Shown here: one piece after another, positions 1-8,310 of the stretch
Position numbering within the stretch: position 1 is the stretch's first letter
Layout of the letters: every line of letters starts with the position of its first letter
Source: AWTP1-13 sp963832445
GTDB lineage: Bacteria > Pseudomonadota > Alphaproteobacteria > Rhizobiales > Hyphomicrobiaceae
Length of the DNA: 64,000 nucleotides
Direction: 5' to 3'
Assembly: GCA_963832445.1 (NCBI GenBank)
Contig: CAWHUM010000022.1
Span: 1 to 64,000, forward strand
Made by a program: the position numbers and the translations under genes
The notes under the pieces: generated by a model
What the model saw: the letters and a program-made list of their open reading frames with translations, nothing else
Database searches by the model: none
What the model was told of the DNA's origin: nothing

Positions 1-1
1 G

Positions 2-1150
2 GAAGATGCCTCTGCAATGCTCGGCGCCAGCACCTGGACGACCGCGCGCCGCATTACCATCCCGCTCGCGGTGCCGGCGCTGCTCGCAGGTATTCTGATC
101 GCGTTCCTCCAGGCGATGATCCTGTTCGGCTCGCCCGCGATTCTCGCGCTGCCGGCGGGCTTCCACACCATGACCACCAAGATTTGGAGCCTGTTCCAGT
201 ATCCGCCCAAGCCGGAGCTGGCCGCCGCGGCCTCGCTGCCACTTCTGGTGGTCACCGTCATGCTGCTGCGCGCGCAGCACATGATCCTCGGCCGCAAAGG
301 CTATGCCGTCGTCGGCGGCAAGGGTGCCAACCCGCGACTGATCAAGCTCGGCTGGTTCGTTGTACCGGCGCTGGCCTTCGTCGTGGTGGTGCTCTGCATG
401 CCGGTGTTCCTGCCCTATTTTGCCCTGTTCAATGCCGCCTTCTCGCCGATCGCCACCACCCTGGTCACCCCGGCGAACGCCACCTTGCACAACGTTTACT
501 TCACCTTCCTGGAACTGTCCTCGACCCAAGTTGCGCTCAAGAACACCTTCATCTTGGGCCTCGCGTCGGCAACGCTGGGAACGGTGCTGGCTCTGGCTAT
601 CAGCTACCTGACCGCGCGGCGGGCGGTGACTGGTCATCGCGTGCTCGCGTTTCTTGCCACGGCTCCGATCGCGATTCCGGGTATCGTGCTTGGCGTCGGT
701 CTGTTCCTGAGCTACACGCGGCCGCCACTGGTGCTCTATGGCACGCTCTGGGTACTGCTCATCGCCTATGTCACCATCGAGCTTCCGGCGGCCTATCAGC
801 AATTGCAGTCGGCATTCCGCGCCGTCAATCCGGAACTGGAGGACGCCAGCCGCATCCTCGGCGCGACGCGGTTGCAGGCGTTGCTGCACGTCGCGCCGCT
901 GCTGCGCACCAACGTGTTGGCGACCTGGTGCTTCATCTTCGTGTCGTCCATCCGCGAGCTGTCGGCGGCGATCATGCTGTTCACGTCCGAGACCAAGGTC
1001 GTGTCCGTGCTGATCTTCGACCTCAAGGAAAGCGGCGACCTGGGAGCAATCTCGGTGCTCGGCCTCTCCCTGCTGGTGCTCACCTTCGGCGTCGTGATCG
1101 GCGTCAACCGCATCCCCGGCTTCGGCGGAACCCGCCTGCGCAACACCTGA
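2..1150 (+). CDS. ABC transporter permease, two-domain iron(III)/polyamine type (5' end outside window)
   Basis: Inner-membrane permease that carries two permease domains in one chain, as in FbpB/SfuB-type ferric iron importers. The reading frame is open to the window edge. The first visible residues, EDASAMLGAS, are the EAA loop of the first domain, so the true start lies upstream. A second EAA loop (ELEDASRILGAT) is seen near residue 280, with several hydrophobic helices before and after it. The EAA loops are where the cytoplasmic ATPase docks. The binding protein and ATPase must lie upstream if they are adjacent. The substrate cannot be told from the permease alone; ferric iron, putrescine/spermidine or a phosphonate-like compound are all possible. 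Confidence 0.85.
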   Translation, partial: EDASAMLGASTWTTARRITIPLAVPALLAGILIAFLQAMILFGSPAILALPAGFHTMTTKIWSLFQYPPKPELAAAASLPLLVVTVMLLRAQHMILGRKGYAVVGGKGANPRLIKLGWFVVPALAFVVVVLCMPVFLPYFALFNAAFSPIATTLVTPANATLHNVYFTFLELSSTQVALKNTFILGLASATLGTVLALAISYLTARRAVTGHRVLAFLATAPIAIPGIVLGVGLFLSYTRPPLVLYGTLWVLLIAYVTIELPAAYQQLQSAFRAVNPELEDASRILGATRLQALLHVAPLLRTNVLATWCFIFVSSIRELSAAIMLFTSETKVVSVLIFDLKESGDLGAISVLGLSLLVLTFGVVIGVNRIPGFGGTRLRNT

Positions 1151-1156
1151 TCGCCC

Positions 1157-2530
1157 ATGCAGCAAGCCCTTCCCGCAGGTTCCGTCGCCGAGCAGCTGGC
1201 CGAGCGCATTGTCATGCTCGATGCCGCGCGGCTGCCGGCCGCGGTGCGCGCGAAGTGCGAGGACCTCGCCCTCGACATCATCGGGCTCGCCGTCACGGCT
1301 CGCAACGAGGACTACGTCAGAGCTGCGCTCGCCGGCTGGGACGACGACGGCCCATGCACCGTCATCGGGCATGAGCGCACTCTAAGCGCGGCGGGTGCCG
1401 CCTTCGTCAACGGCACCGCTGCGCACGGGGAGGATTTCGACGACACCTTCGAGGGTGGGCCTGTGCATGCCGGTGCGGTGATAGTGCCTGGAGTGCTCGC
1501 CGCCTGCGAGCGGCACAACCCGGATGGCGCATCTGCGCTCGCGGGCATCGCGATAGGCGTCGAGACACTGTGCCGGCTCAGCCTCGTCGCGCCAAAGCTG
1601 GTGCACCAGGCTGGCTTCCATCCGACCGCAGTGCTCGGCGCCATGGCAGCCGCCGCCGGCATCGGTGCGGCGCTGAAACTCGACCGGCGCCAAATTGTCG
1701 ATGCGCTTGGCATCGCTGGCAGCATGGCTTCGGGCATCATCGAATATCTCGCCGAAGGCGCCTGGACCAAACGCCTGCATCCGGGCTGGGCGGCGCAAGC
1801 GGGCCTCCGCGCGACCCTGCTCGCCAAGCACGGCTTTGTCGGCCCGCGCACGGTGTTGGAAGGCGCGCACGGCTTCTTCCACGGCTTCGCCAATACGACG
1901 CAAGGCGACTACGGCGCGCTGACCGGCGATTTCGGTGAACGCTGGGTCGCCGAGACCCTGGCGTTCAAGCCGTACCCGTGCGGGACCATGACGCATCCCT
2001 ACATCGACTGCGCGCGCCGGCTCTCGACGCGTGGTGTCAAGCCGGGCGAGATCAAGCAGATGATCTGCGAGGTTGGTGCGGGCACGGTGCATCGCCTGTG
2101 GGAACCGCTGGCCGACAAGCAGCGTCCACCCAACGGCTATGCCGCCAAGTTCTCGCAGCCCTATTGCATCGCCACCGCTTTCGTGCGCGGCAATGTCGGG
2201 CTCGACGCCTTCACGGATGCCGCTGTGAAAGACCCGGCCGTGCTCGCGCTCGCCAGCCAGGTGCGCTACGTCGTCGACCCAAACAACCCCTATCCGAACG
2301 CATTCACCGGCCATATCCGCATGGAGCTGCATGACGGCCGCGTCCTTGAGGAGCGCCAGCCGCACATGCGTGGAGGCGCGCAGGAACCGCTCACGCGCAC
2401 CGACATCGAGGATAAGTTCGCCCTGTGCTGCCGTCACGGCGGATGGGACAGGGATAGGATCGACGCCGCGCTCGCGCTGACGCGCCGGCTTTACGACGGA
2501 AAACTGGACCTTAGGACATTACGTGGGTGA
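1157..2530 (+). CDS. MmgE/PrpD family protein (2-methylcitrate dehydratase-like)
   Basis: A 457-residue protein of the MmgE/PrpD fold, which includes 2-methylcitrate dehydratase, cis-aconitate decarboxylase and many uncharacterised lyases. Family features seen are the N-terminal helical repeat, the segment GTAAHGEDFDDTF near residue 90, the glycine-rich HPTAVLGAMAAAAGIG near residue 155, and KPYPCGTMTHPYIDCA near residue 275. The length is usual for the family. It starts 6 nt after the permease stop and ends 3 nt before the SDR gene, so the three probably form one transcript. No prpB or prpC is nearby, so methylcitrate dehydration is not implied; a lyase acting on an imported carboxylate is an inference. 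Confidence 0.85.
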   Translation: MQQALPAGSVAEQLAERIVMLDAARLPAAVRAKCEDLALDIIGLAVTARNEDYVRAALAGWDDDGPCTVIGHERTLSAAGAAFVNGTAAHGEDFDDTFEGGPVHAGAVIVPGVLAACERHNPDGASALAGIAIGVETLCRLSLVAPKLVHQAGFHPTAVLGAMAAAAGIGAALKLDRRQIVDALGIAGSMASGIIEYLAEGAWTKRLHPGWAAQAGLRATLLAKHGFVGPRTVLEGAHGFFHGFANTTQGDYGALTGDFGERWVAETLAFKPYPCGTMTHPYIDCARRLSTRGVKPGEIKQMICEVGAGTVHRLWEPLADKQRPPNGYAAKFSQPYCIATAFVRGNVGLDAFTDAAVKDPAVLALASQVRYVVDPNNPYPNAFTGHIRMELHDGRVLEERQPHMRGGAQEPLTRTDIEDKFALCCRHGGWDRDRIDAALALTRRLYDGKLDLRTLRG

Positions 2531-2533
2531 GGC

Positions 2534-3292
2534 ATGACTGAAACGGGAAAAGGCATGACGGGCCGGGTCGCGATCGTTACCGGGGCCGGACGCAACATCG
2601 GGCGCGCCATCGCGCTCGAGCTTGCGGCCGGCGGCGCGGCGGTGGTGGTGAATGGCCGGGCCAACCGTGCCAACATCGACGCGGTGGTAGGTGAGATCGA
2701 GGCCCGGGGCGGTGAGGCACTGGCAGCGATCGCGGACGTCACCGATGAAGCCGCGGTGGAGCGTATGGTGGCAGCAACGATTAAGCGTTTCGGCCGCATC
2801 GATGTGCTCGTCAACAATGCGGCGGGCCGGCCAGAAAGGTCGCTCGAGGCCATGTCGCTTGCCGATTGGCGTGGTGTGATGGCGACTATCCTGGACGGCG
2901 CGTTCCTCAATGTGAAAGCGGCGCTGCCGTATCTGAAGCAAAGCGACTCCGGCGCAGTCATCAATATCGGTGGGGTTTCCGGTCATGTGGGCACGAAGCA
3001 TAGGGCCCATGTGGTCACCGCCAAGGCTGGCCTGATCGGCTTCACCAGGGCGCTGGCGCACGATCTTGCCCAAGACGGGATTACGGCCAACTGCGTGGTG
3101 CCGGGGCTGATCGAGACGGCGCGCGACCCCAAGGCTCAGCTGCCGCATCATCACAACGTCAGTAGGACACTGGCGGGACGCTTCGGCACGCCGGAGGAAA
3201 TTGCTGCGGCGGTGCACTTCCTGGCCGGTCCGCAGGCGCGCTACATCACCGGGCAGACCCTGCACGTGAACGGCGGCGTGTATCTGGGCTAG
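2534..3292 (+). CDS. SDR family protein lacking the usual catalytic Ser and Tyr
   Basis: A 252-residue short-chain dehydrogenase/reductase. The dinucleotide-binding motif GAGRNIG (17-23), the NNAAG segment (94-98) and the C-terminal GQTLHVNGG are all present. The active site is unusual. Counting back from Lys164, the YxxxK tyrosine position is Val160, next to His159, and the serine 13 residues earlier is Gly147. The fold and cofactor site look intact but the standard Ser-Tyr-Lys triad is not. The gene follows the MmgE/PrpD gene by 3 nt and is probably cotranscribed with it. It may be a non-canonical reductase or a binding or regulatory member. FabG-type annotation by similarity would be unsafe. 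Confidence 0.85.
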   Translation: MTETGKGMTGRVAIVTGAGRNIGRAIALELAAGGAAVVVNGRANRANIDAVVGEIEARGGEALAAIADVTDEAAVERMVAATIKRFGRIDVLVNNAAGRPERSLEAMSLADWRGVMATILDGAFLNVKAALPYLKQSDSGAVINIGGVSGHVGTKHRAHVVTAKAGLIGFTRALAHDLAQDGITANCVVPGLIETARDPKAQLPHHHNVSRTLAGRFGTPEEIAAAVHFLAGPQARYITGQTLHVNGGVYLG

Positions 3293-3310
3293 GCCTCTCG
3301 GGTAGAAGAG

Positions 3311-4603
3311 CTAACTCCCCGTGATCGGATCGAATCCCCACGAGAACAGCGGCTTGCCGCCGTCACTGCGTATTTCGACAACCTCCTCGCACCAGGAGCG
3401 GTCGAATTGGCCGCCCGGGTAGAGCAGGTGGATGGGCGCAACCATGCCTTCTTCGAGAACCCAGTCGCCGCCCTGCACCGTCCCGTCGGAGGTCATGAGC
3501 TCGAGTTCCATGTGGGAGAGCCCGAGGCCGTGGAAGAAGACGATGGCGCGGTCTGGATCGGCCACGCCCGCTTTCCGGTAGGTCGCTCGCGCGAGAGCCT
3601 GCAGGTCCTTGATGCGGGCTCCCGGCTTCATGGCGGCTAGCAGGGTCTCGGCAACGGACGAGGTCGCGTTCGCCCAGCGCTTTCCGTCACCCTCGGGCTC
3701 ACCGTCGACCACCCATGTCTTGCCGCCATCCCAGCAATAGAGATCGATGGTGCCGTGGCAGTCGAACATGACGTGCGTGCTGGGCTCAACCTCGCTGTCC
3801 TCGAAGCCGGTCGCAAGCATGATGGTTTGGTCGGTGCCGCGGGGATGGCCCCAGACCATTCCTCCTGGATCGCGCACGAAGCCGCCCAGCTCGGCCACCG
3901 AGCGGGCGTAGGCGATGTTGAGATCGCGCCATGTCGCGCCTCTTTGCCAGCAGGCAATCGTCTTGTGGATCGCCGCCTCGTTGAGGCGCGTTGCGCGGCG
4001 GATAAGGTCGAGCTCGACCGGCGTCTTGATGGCGCGGGCGAACATCATCGGATCGTAGCCGTCGGCGACGTTGAGGCCATCCATGCCGAGCCTCAGCCCG
4101 AAGCCCTGGTCGTCGAAGGCGACCTTCGCATGATCGAGCTTCAGCTCCCGCAGCGCGCCCTTGAGAGTGCTGCCCATGTCGAATGCGTACTGCTTGCGCG
4201 CATTCTCAATCCATGGTTTGCCGCTGGCTGCCGGCGGGATGAAGCGGTCGATATCGGATTTCTGTGCCGGACGGTCGAGCGGCATCATCACTGCGCGGAA
4301 CGGCCGGATATCCTCGATCCAGCTCGGCTGCGTTAGGAAGGTGGCGAGATAGTAGTCGGCGATTACCATGACCGGATGCTCGGGCGCATGCCGCGAGAGG
4401 ATAACGGCACATACGCGCGGCTCGTCCGATTTGTGCGCGATGCCGTTGAACCCCGACATGTAGAAGACGTTGGTCGGCAGCGTCGCCACGATGCCGTCGA
4501 GGCCGCGGGCCTTGAGCGCGTGCAATACTCGGTCGAGATTGCAGAAGCGCCTGGGCAGGGGCTTTCTCGGAAAGGCACCGGACGGGACGGTGTTGGTGGT
4601 CAT
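3311..4603 (-). CDS. M24 family metallopeptidase-like protein (Xaa-Pro peptidase/creatinase fold)
   Basis: A 430-residue protein with an N-terminal creatinase-like domain and a C-terminal pita-bread domain. Of the five metal ligands typical of M24 peptidases, two aspartates (FDCHG and CWDGGKT), a histidine (HGLGLSHME) and the last glutamate (CEEVVEIR) can be placed. The segment that normally reads GMVxTIEPG reads GMVAPIHLLYPG, so the fourth ligand appears to be His. The protein may therefore be a peptidase with altered metal binding or a creatinase-like C-N hydrolase. It is convergent with the SDR gene. The next gene upstream on this strand is an alpha/beta hydrolase. Confidence 0.8.
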   Translation of the reverse strand: MTTNTVPSGAFPRKPLPRRFCNLDRVLHALKARGLDGIVATLPTNVFYMSGFNGIAHKSDEPRVCAVILSRHAPEHPVMVIADYYLATFLTQPSWIEDIRPFRAVMMPLDRPAQKSDIDRFIPPAASGKPWIENARKQYAFDMGSTLKGALRELKLDHAKVAFDDQGFGLRLGMDGLNVADGYDPMMFARAIKTPVELDLIRRATRLNEAAIHKTIACWQRGATWRDLNIAYARSVAELGGFVRDPGGMVWGHPRGTDQTIMLATGFEDSEVEPSTHVMFDCHGTIDLYCWDGGKTWVVDGEPEGDGKRWANATSSVAETLLAAMKPGARIKDLQALARATYRKAGVADPDRAIVFFHGLGLSHMELELMTSDGTVQGGDWVLEEGMVAPIHLLYPGGQFDRSWCEEVVEIRSDGGKPLFSWGFDPITGS

Positions 4604-4705
4604 CTGCCTCTCCGTGGTAGCCGACTAAGGAACATTGCACTTCGCGCCTGCGCCGTCACCCTTCGGCCGCAAGCGCTTTGAGCCGCAATCGGCTGCTTGC
4701 GGCTG

Positions 4706-5590
4706 CTACCTCGTCATGCCTGTGATGCTCTGGTTGACGGCCCTAGGATCGCGCATAGGCCAGCGGCCGGCATCGACCTGGGCGAGAAAATCGGCGAGGG
4801 CTGCATTGAAGGCGGCGGGCTCCTCGATGTTAACCGCGTGGCCGCTGTTGGGGATCACAAGCAGGGCGGCGGAGGGGCAGGTGCGCTTGATGAAGAGGTT
4901 GGGCACGAGGCACGGCCAATCCTCGTCGCCGGTGACGACCAGCATCGGCACCCGGCACGCAGCGAGCTTGTCCTCCAGAGCGAAGATCGACGGGCGCTCC
5001 CGCTGCACGCCGAGCTGGGTGTTGGCAGCGCCCTTGGCGGAATGTTCCGACAGCATCGCCTTGAACTCGGCAAAGCCGCGCGGGTCCTTATTCTCGAACT
5101 GGACGCGGGTGGGGCCATAGGCATAGGCCTCCGCGAAGGCGGCCATGCCCTCCTTCTCCAGCTTGGCGGCAATGACGACGGCTTCCTCGCGAAACTTCTC
5201 GCGCTCGCCGGGCTCTGAGCCATAGCCAGCCCCGGCAACCAGCAGCGAGAGTGCGCGGGAAGGGTATGTCAGACCGAAATGCAGCGTGGCGAGCCCGCCC
5301 ATCGACAGGCCGACGATATGTGCCCTGTCGATGTTCAGCCCATCGAGGACCGAGCGGATGTCGTCACAGGCGCGGGCCTGTGAATAGCGCGCTACGTCCT
5401 GCGGAACGTCCGACGGCGGCCAGCCGCGCGCATTGAAAGCAATGCAGCGATAGCGCCGCGAGAAGTAGCGAAGTTGCGGCTCCCAGCTTCGGTAATCGCC
5501 GGCAAACTCGTGCACGAAAACGATCGGTGCGCCGCTGCCGGTTTCCTCGAAGTAGAGCCTGACTCCGTCGTCGGTGGAGATATGGGGCAT
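4706..5590 (-). CDS. alpha/beta hydrolase
   Basis: A 294-residue cytoplasmic alpha/beta-hydrolase fold enzyme. The nucleophile elbow is GLSMGG (about residues 94-99), the acid is the Asp of VVTGDEDWP, and the catalytic histidine is in NSGHAVNIEEP. The N-terminal strand pair and oxyanion segment IVFVHEFAG fit the 3-oxoadipate enol-lactonase/haloperoxidase branch, which is a loose functional hint only. It lies about 100 nt upstream of the M24 gene on the same strand, so both may belong to one catabolic transcript under the nearby GntR regulator. The substrate is unknown. Confidence 0.85.
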   Translation of the reverse strand: MPHISTDDGVRLYFEETGSGAPIVFVHEFAGDYRSWEPQLRYFSRRYRCIAFNARGWPPSDVPQDVARYSQARACDDIRSVLDGLNIDRAHIVGLSMGGLATLHFGLTYPSRALSLLVAGAGYGSEPGEREKFREEAVVIAAKLEKEGMAAFAEAYAYGPTRVQFENKDPRGFAEFKAMLSEHSAKGAANTQLGVQRERPSIFALEDKLAACRVPMLVVTGDEDWPCLVPNLFIKRTCPSAALLVIPNSGHAVNIEEPAAFNAALADFLAQVDAGRWPMRDPRAVNQSITGMTR

Positions 5591-5802
5591 AGGAGGGTCT
5601 GCTTTGGCTTCCTATCACGTACCAAATGCGCCATCAGTTGCTGCGGCCTATGGGTAACAGACGAAACAGTGGACATCCACTTGCCGTGCGCGCGATCCAG
5701 AAGACGCGTTGCCGAGAAGGTGCGCCGGACCGTTAGCCCTGATCATAGACGCCACCAGACGCTTTCGCATCGCCTCGCTGCGGTCGGGCGCTCCCGGCCG
5801 CG

Positions 5803-6486
5803 CTATCGTCGCGCTGCGATTGTCGCGCGAGTGAAGGTCTCGACGTAGTCCATCAGCTTGTCGGAAGCGGACATTGCGCGAACAGCGTTGCCTTTGGCAA
5901 CGGCGCGGGCCTCATCGGCGTGCAGTCGCGCGCACTTTGGCAGGTCCGCGGCCTCCTTGTAGTGCAGGTACCAGAACCGTCGTGAATGACCATTGAGGGA
6001 CCGCATGGAGCGGGCGGCATACTCGTTGTGCGAGGCTTGCGCGAGGAGCGCGTTGAGTTCCCGATCGAGGCGCATGAACGCGATGTCGTCGTTGGTGTCG
6101 GCCGCGGCCTCCATGCCATCGGCAATCTGACGGAACCGCTGCCGCTCGGCATCCGTGGCTCGCTCCGCACTGGCGCGCGCCAGCAGCCGCTCGAGCTCGC
6201 GCCGTACCTCGAGTACCAGCAGTTGCCGTCGCGGGTCGGTTTCCGTGACGATGATGGCCTTGCGGGGTAGCACCAACACCAAGCCTTCGCGCGCCAGTCG
6301 CTGCAGCGCCTCGCGGATGGGCGTACGGCCGATGCCGAGATCAGCCGACAGCGTCTGCTCCGACAGGATGGCGCCCGGCTCCAAAGCGAGAGTGACGATC
6401 ATCTCCTCGAGCCGGTTGTAGGCCTGCGCGGTCAGCGTCTCGGCCTTGGTCGTGTCAGCGCGCCGAGCCTTTCTCTTATTGCTCAT
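5803..6486 (-). CDS. GntR family transcriptional regulator, FCD domain
   Basis: A 227-residue regulator. The N-terminal winged helix-turn-helix includes the family signature LGIGRTPIREALQRLAREGLV (split here: LGIGRTPIREA then LQRLAREGL), followed by an all-helical FCD ligand-binding domain. FCD regulators usually bind a small carboxylate and repress a nearby catabolic or transport operon. Neighbours are the hydrolase/M24 genes downstream and panB upstream, all on the minus strand. It is a possible owner of the TGATATATCA sites near 9.1, 13.9 and 14.3 kb, but no such site is seen at its own promoter, so that link is only a guess. Confidence 0.9.
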   Translation of the reverse strand: MSNKRKARRADTTKAETLTAQAYNRLEEMIVTLALEPGAILSEQTLSADLGIGRTPIREALQRLAREGLVLVLPRKAIIVTETDPRRQLLVLEVRRELERLLARASAERATDAERQRFRQIADGMEAAADTNDDIAFMRLDRELNALLAQASHNEYAARSMRSLNGHSRRFWYLHYKEAADLPKCARLHADEARAVAKGNAVRAMSASDKLMDYVETFTRATIAARR

Positions 6487-6612
6487 GGGGATCGATGGGG
6501 CTGTGGGTCGCGCACCGAACAGGGAAGCGTCGGTGGGTCGAGCGGCAGCGATGACCCAACGCGGGCTGGCTCCTGATGATCGATGCCGGGTCTGCGCTCC
6601 GCTTGACCCAAC

Positions 6613-7500
6613 CTACAATTGCCGGCGCTTCTGTACCATGCTGGCAAACTTCTCGTACTCGGCCTCGTTGACCGTATAGCTATGATCGTCGTCGGGGAAC
6701 GAGCCCTCTTTCACTTCCTTCACGTACTGCCTGATGCCTGCCACGGCAACCTCGGTCAGCTTGGCAAAGCGCTTGGTGAACTTCGGCTTGAAGTCGGTGA
6801 AGACGCCGAGCAGGTCGTGGCAAAGCAGAATCTGCCCGTCGGTGCCGACGCCAGCGCCGATGCCGATGGTGGGGATGGCGAGCTGCTCGGAGATCAGCTT
6901 GGCGATCTTGGCTGGCACCGCCTCGAACTCCAGCATGAAGCAGCCGGCGTCCTCGATGGCCAGCGCGTCCTCCAGGATCTTCATGGCGGCTTCCGCCGTG
7001 CGGCCCTGAATCTTGAAGCCGCCGAACATGGCGATGGTATGCGGGGTAAGGCCGATGTGGGAGGCGGTGGGGATGCCGGCGTCGACCAGCGCCTTCAGGA
7101 TGTGCGCCTGCGATTTCCCGCCCTGCGGCTTGACGGCATCGGAGCCTGCCTCCTGCATGAAGCGTGTGGCGTTCGTCAGCGCCCGGTCGACCGTGTTGTA
7201 GCTCTGGTAAGGCATGCAGCCGAGCACGAACGTGTTGGGCGCCCCGCGCCGGATGGCCTGGGCGTGCATCACCATCATGTCCATGGTGGCCGGGATGGTA
7301 GAGGGATGGCCGTGGGCGATCATGGCCAGGCTGTCGCCCACCACCGCCACGTCGACGCCCGCCATCTCGGCCCACTTGGCGCTCGTGTAGTCGGGCACCG
7401 ACATGTAGACCATCTTCTCCCCGGTCTTTTTGGACTCGCGGATCTCGGTGATGGTGCGCTTCTCGCGCTTCTTCTCCGCAGGTTTCGTATCCCCCGTCAC
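6613..7500 (-). CDS. panB: PanB-like 3-methyl-2-oxobutanoate hydroxymethyltransferase family protein
   Basis: A (beta/alpha)8-barrel protein of about 295 residues related to ketopantoate hydroxymethyltransferase. The GTG at 7500-7498 is chosen because AAGGGAGG lies just before it; the frame continues upstream without a ribosome site. Conserved PanB segments are VVGDSLAM, HIGLTPHTIAMFGG, QGRT and the catalytic-Glu region MLEFEAVP. Two residues that hold Mg in E. coli PanB look changed: the Asp84 position reads Cys (VLGCMPYQSY) and the Glu114 position reads Gln (VKPQGG), while Asp45 is kept. No panC or panD is near. It may be a paralog with a different aldol substrate, so the symbol marks the family only. 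Confidence 0.75.
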   Translation of the reverse strand: MTGDTKPAEKKREKRTITEIRESKKTGEKMVYMSVPDYTSAKWAEMAGVDVAVVGDSLAMIAHGHPSTIPATMDMMVMHAQAIRRGAPNTFVLGCMPYQSYNTVDRALTNATRFMQEAGSDAVKPQGGKSQAHILKALVDAGIPTASHIGLTPHTIAMFGGFKIQGRTAEAAMKILEDALAIEDAGCFMLEFEAVPAKIAKLISEQLAIPTIGIGAGVGTDGQILLCHDLLGVFTDFKPKFTKRFAKLTEVAVAGIRQYVKEVKEGSFPDDDHSYTVNEAEYEKFASMVQKRRQL

Positions 7501-7513
7501 GGCGTGTCCTCCC

Positions 7514-7885
7514 TTAGGCGATGAGTGTTCCGGCCATGAGCCCCAGCCCGATGCCGAGGGCAGTAAAGAGCACGAGGGCACGCCGGCTGTTGACGAAGCT
7601 GTCAGGCAGCGGCTGCAGCAGCAGCGGCGCAATCAGCACCATCGCGCCTCCGCCGATGACGGCCGCATGGATCGGCACACGCTGCCATGCGAACGCGAGC
7701 GCGGAGACGGCGAGCGCAGCGCACAGCGCGAGCGTGCCCCACAGCAAGACTTGGCCGCTGGCCGTGCGCAGCGAGGCGGCACGGTGCTCCTCGGGGAAAT
7801 GGCCGCTGACGGTGAGGCCGTAGAGCGAGAGCACAAGTACCAGCGCCATGAACACGGCCAACTCGGGGAGCGGAGGCAGTGCCAT
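7514..7885 (-). CDS. small integral membrane protein, unknown function
   Basis: A 123-residue hydrophobic protein. I do not recognise the family. About four membrane segments can be seen: near residues 8-27, 46-66, 72-92 and 104-122. A short charged loop (HFPEEHRAASLRTASG) follows the first helix. The stop lies 13 nt before the PanB-like start, with the PanB ribosome site in the gap, so the two are probably cotranscribed. The upstream side is occupied by the paired palindromes at 7910-8073. Confidence 0.6.
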   Translation of the reverse strand: MALPPLPELAVFMALVLVLSLYGLTVSGHFPEEHRAASLRTASGQVLLWGTLALCAALAVSALAFAWQRVPIHAAVIGGGAMVLIAPLLLQPLPDSFVNSRRALVLFTALGIGLGLMAGTLIA

Positions 7886-7909
7886 CTCTTGCTCCTGGCG
7901 ATGGCGCCC

Positions 7910-7984
7910 CTAGTGTCCTGATCGCGAAATTCGTCTCACTTTGCAGCGAGCGCGGTACGAATTTCGCGATCTGAAGGACACTAG
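7910..7984. repeat. CTAG-bounded palindromic element, copy 1
   Basis: An inverted repeat that begins with CTAGTGTCCTGATCGCGAA and ends with its reverse complement. The left arm is 7910-7934 and the right arm 7957-7984, separated by a 22-nt loop. The arms match apart from a 3-nt insertion in the right one. Both ends are CTAG. It can fold into one long hairpin in either strand. Copy 2 starts 13 nt away and is a diverged relative. Confidence 0.85.
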
Positions 7985-7997
7985 CGAAATCATGATT

Positions 7998-8073
7998 CTA
8001 GTGTGATGATCGAGAAGTCCGCTCTCGAACCCAGCCTCACGCGATGGTGCGGACTTCTCGATCATCACACTAG
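7998..8073. repeat. CTAG-bounded palindromic element, copy 2
   Basis: A perfect 25-bp inverted repeat (7998-8022 and 8049-8073) around a 26-nt loop. It starts CTAGTGTGATGATCGAGAA and ends CTAG. Compared with copy 1 the arm layout is the same (CTAGTGT, then TGATCG, then GAA), with scattered base changes that are matched on the opposite arm. The paired changes suggest that the hairpin, not the exact sequence, is kept. The right end touches the stop of the small membrane protein gene at 8070. Confidence 0.9.
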
Positions 8074-8273
8074 GTCCGCTCGCCCGTGTCGTCCGACTGC
8101 GGCTTGCCGCCCTGCGCCTCGGGGAATACCCACATGGCGACGACGGCGAATACGGCAAGGCCGATCACGAGCCAGAACAGCCGGGCGTTGCCGTTGGCGT
8201 TCTCCCAGTAGGCGAAGCCGATGCCGACCAGAAGGGTCACCAGCGACACGATGGCCTTTACGTCGCTTGGCAT
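8070..8273 (-). CDS. small two-helix membrane protein, unknown function
   Basis: A 67-residue protein with two predicted membrane helices (about residues 7-23 and 32-50) and a short polar C-terminal tail (GGKPQSDDTGERT). I do not recognise a family. It lies about 37 nt downstream of the fatty acid hydroxylase gene on the same strand and is likely cotranscribed with it. Its stop codon lies inside the right end of palindromic element 2, so that hairpin may act as its transcript end. Confidence 0.6.
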   Translation of the reverse strand: MPSDVKAIVSLVTLLVGIGFAYWENANGNARLFWLVIGLAVFAVVAMWVFPEAQGGKPQSDDTGERT

Positions 8274-8310
8274 GCGTTGCCTCCGCTAAGCCGCCCTTTT
8301 GGGCCGGCCC

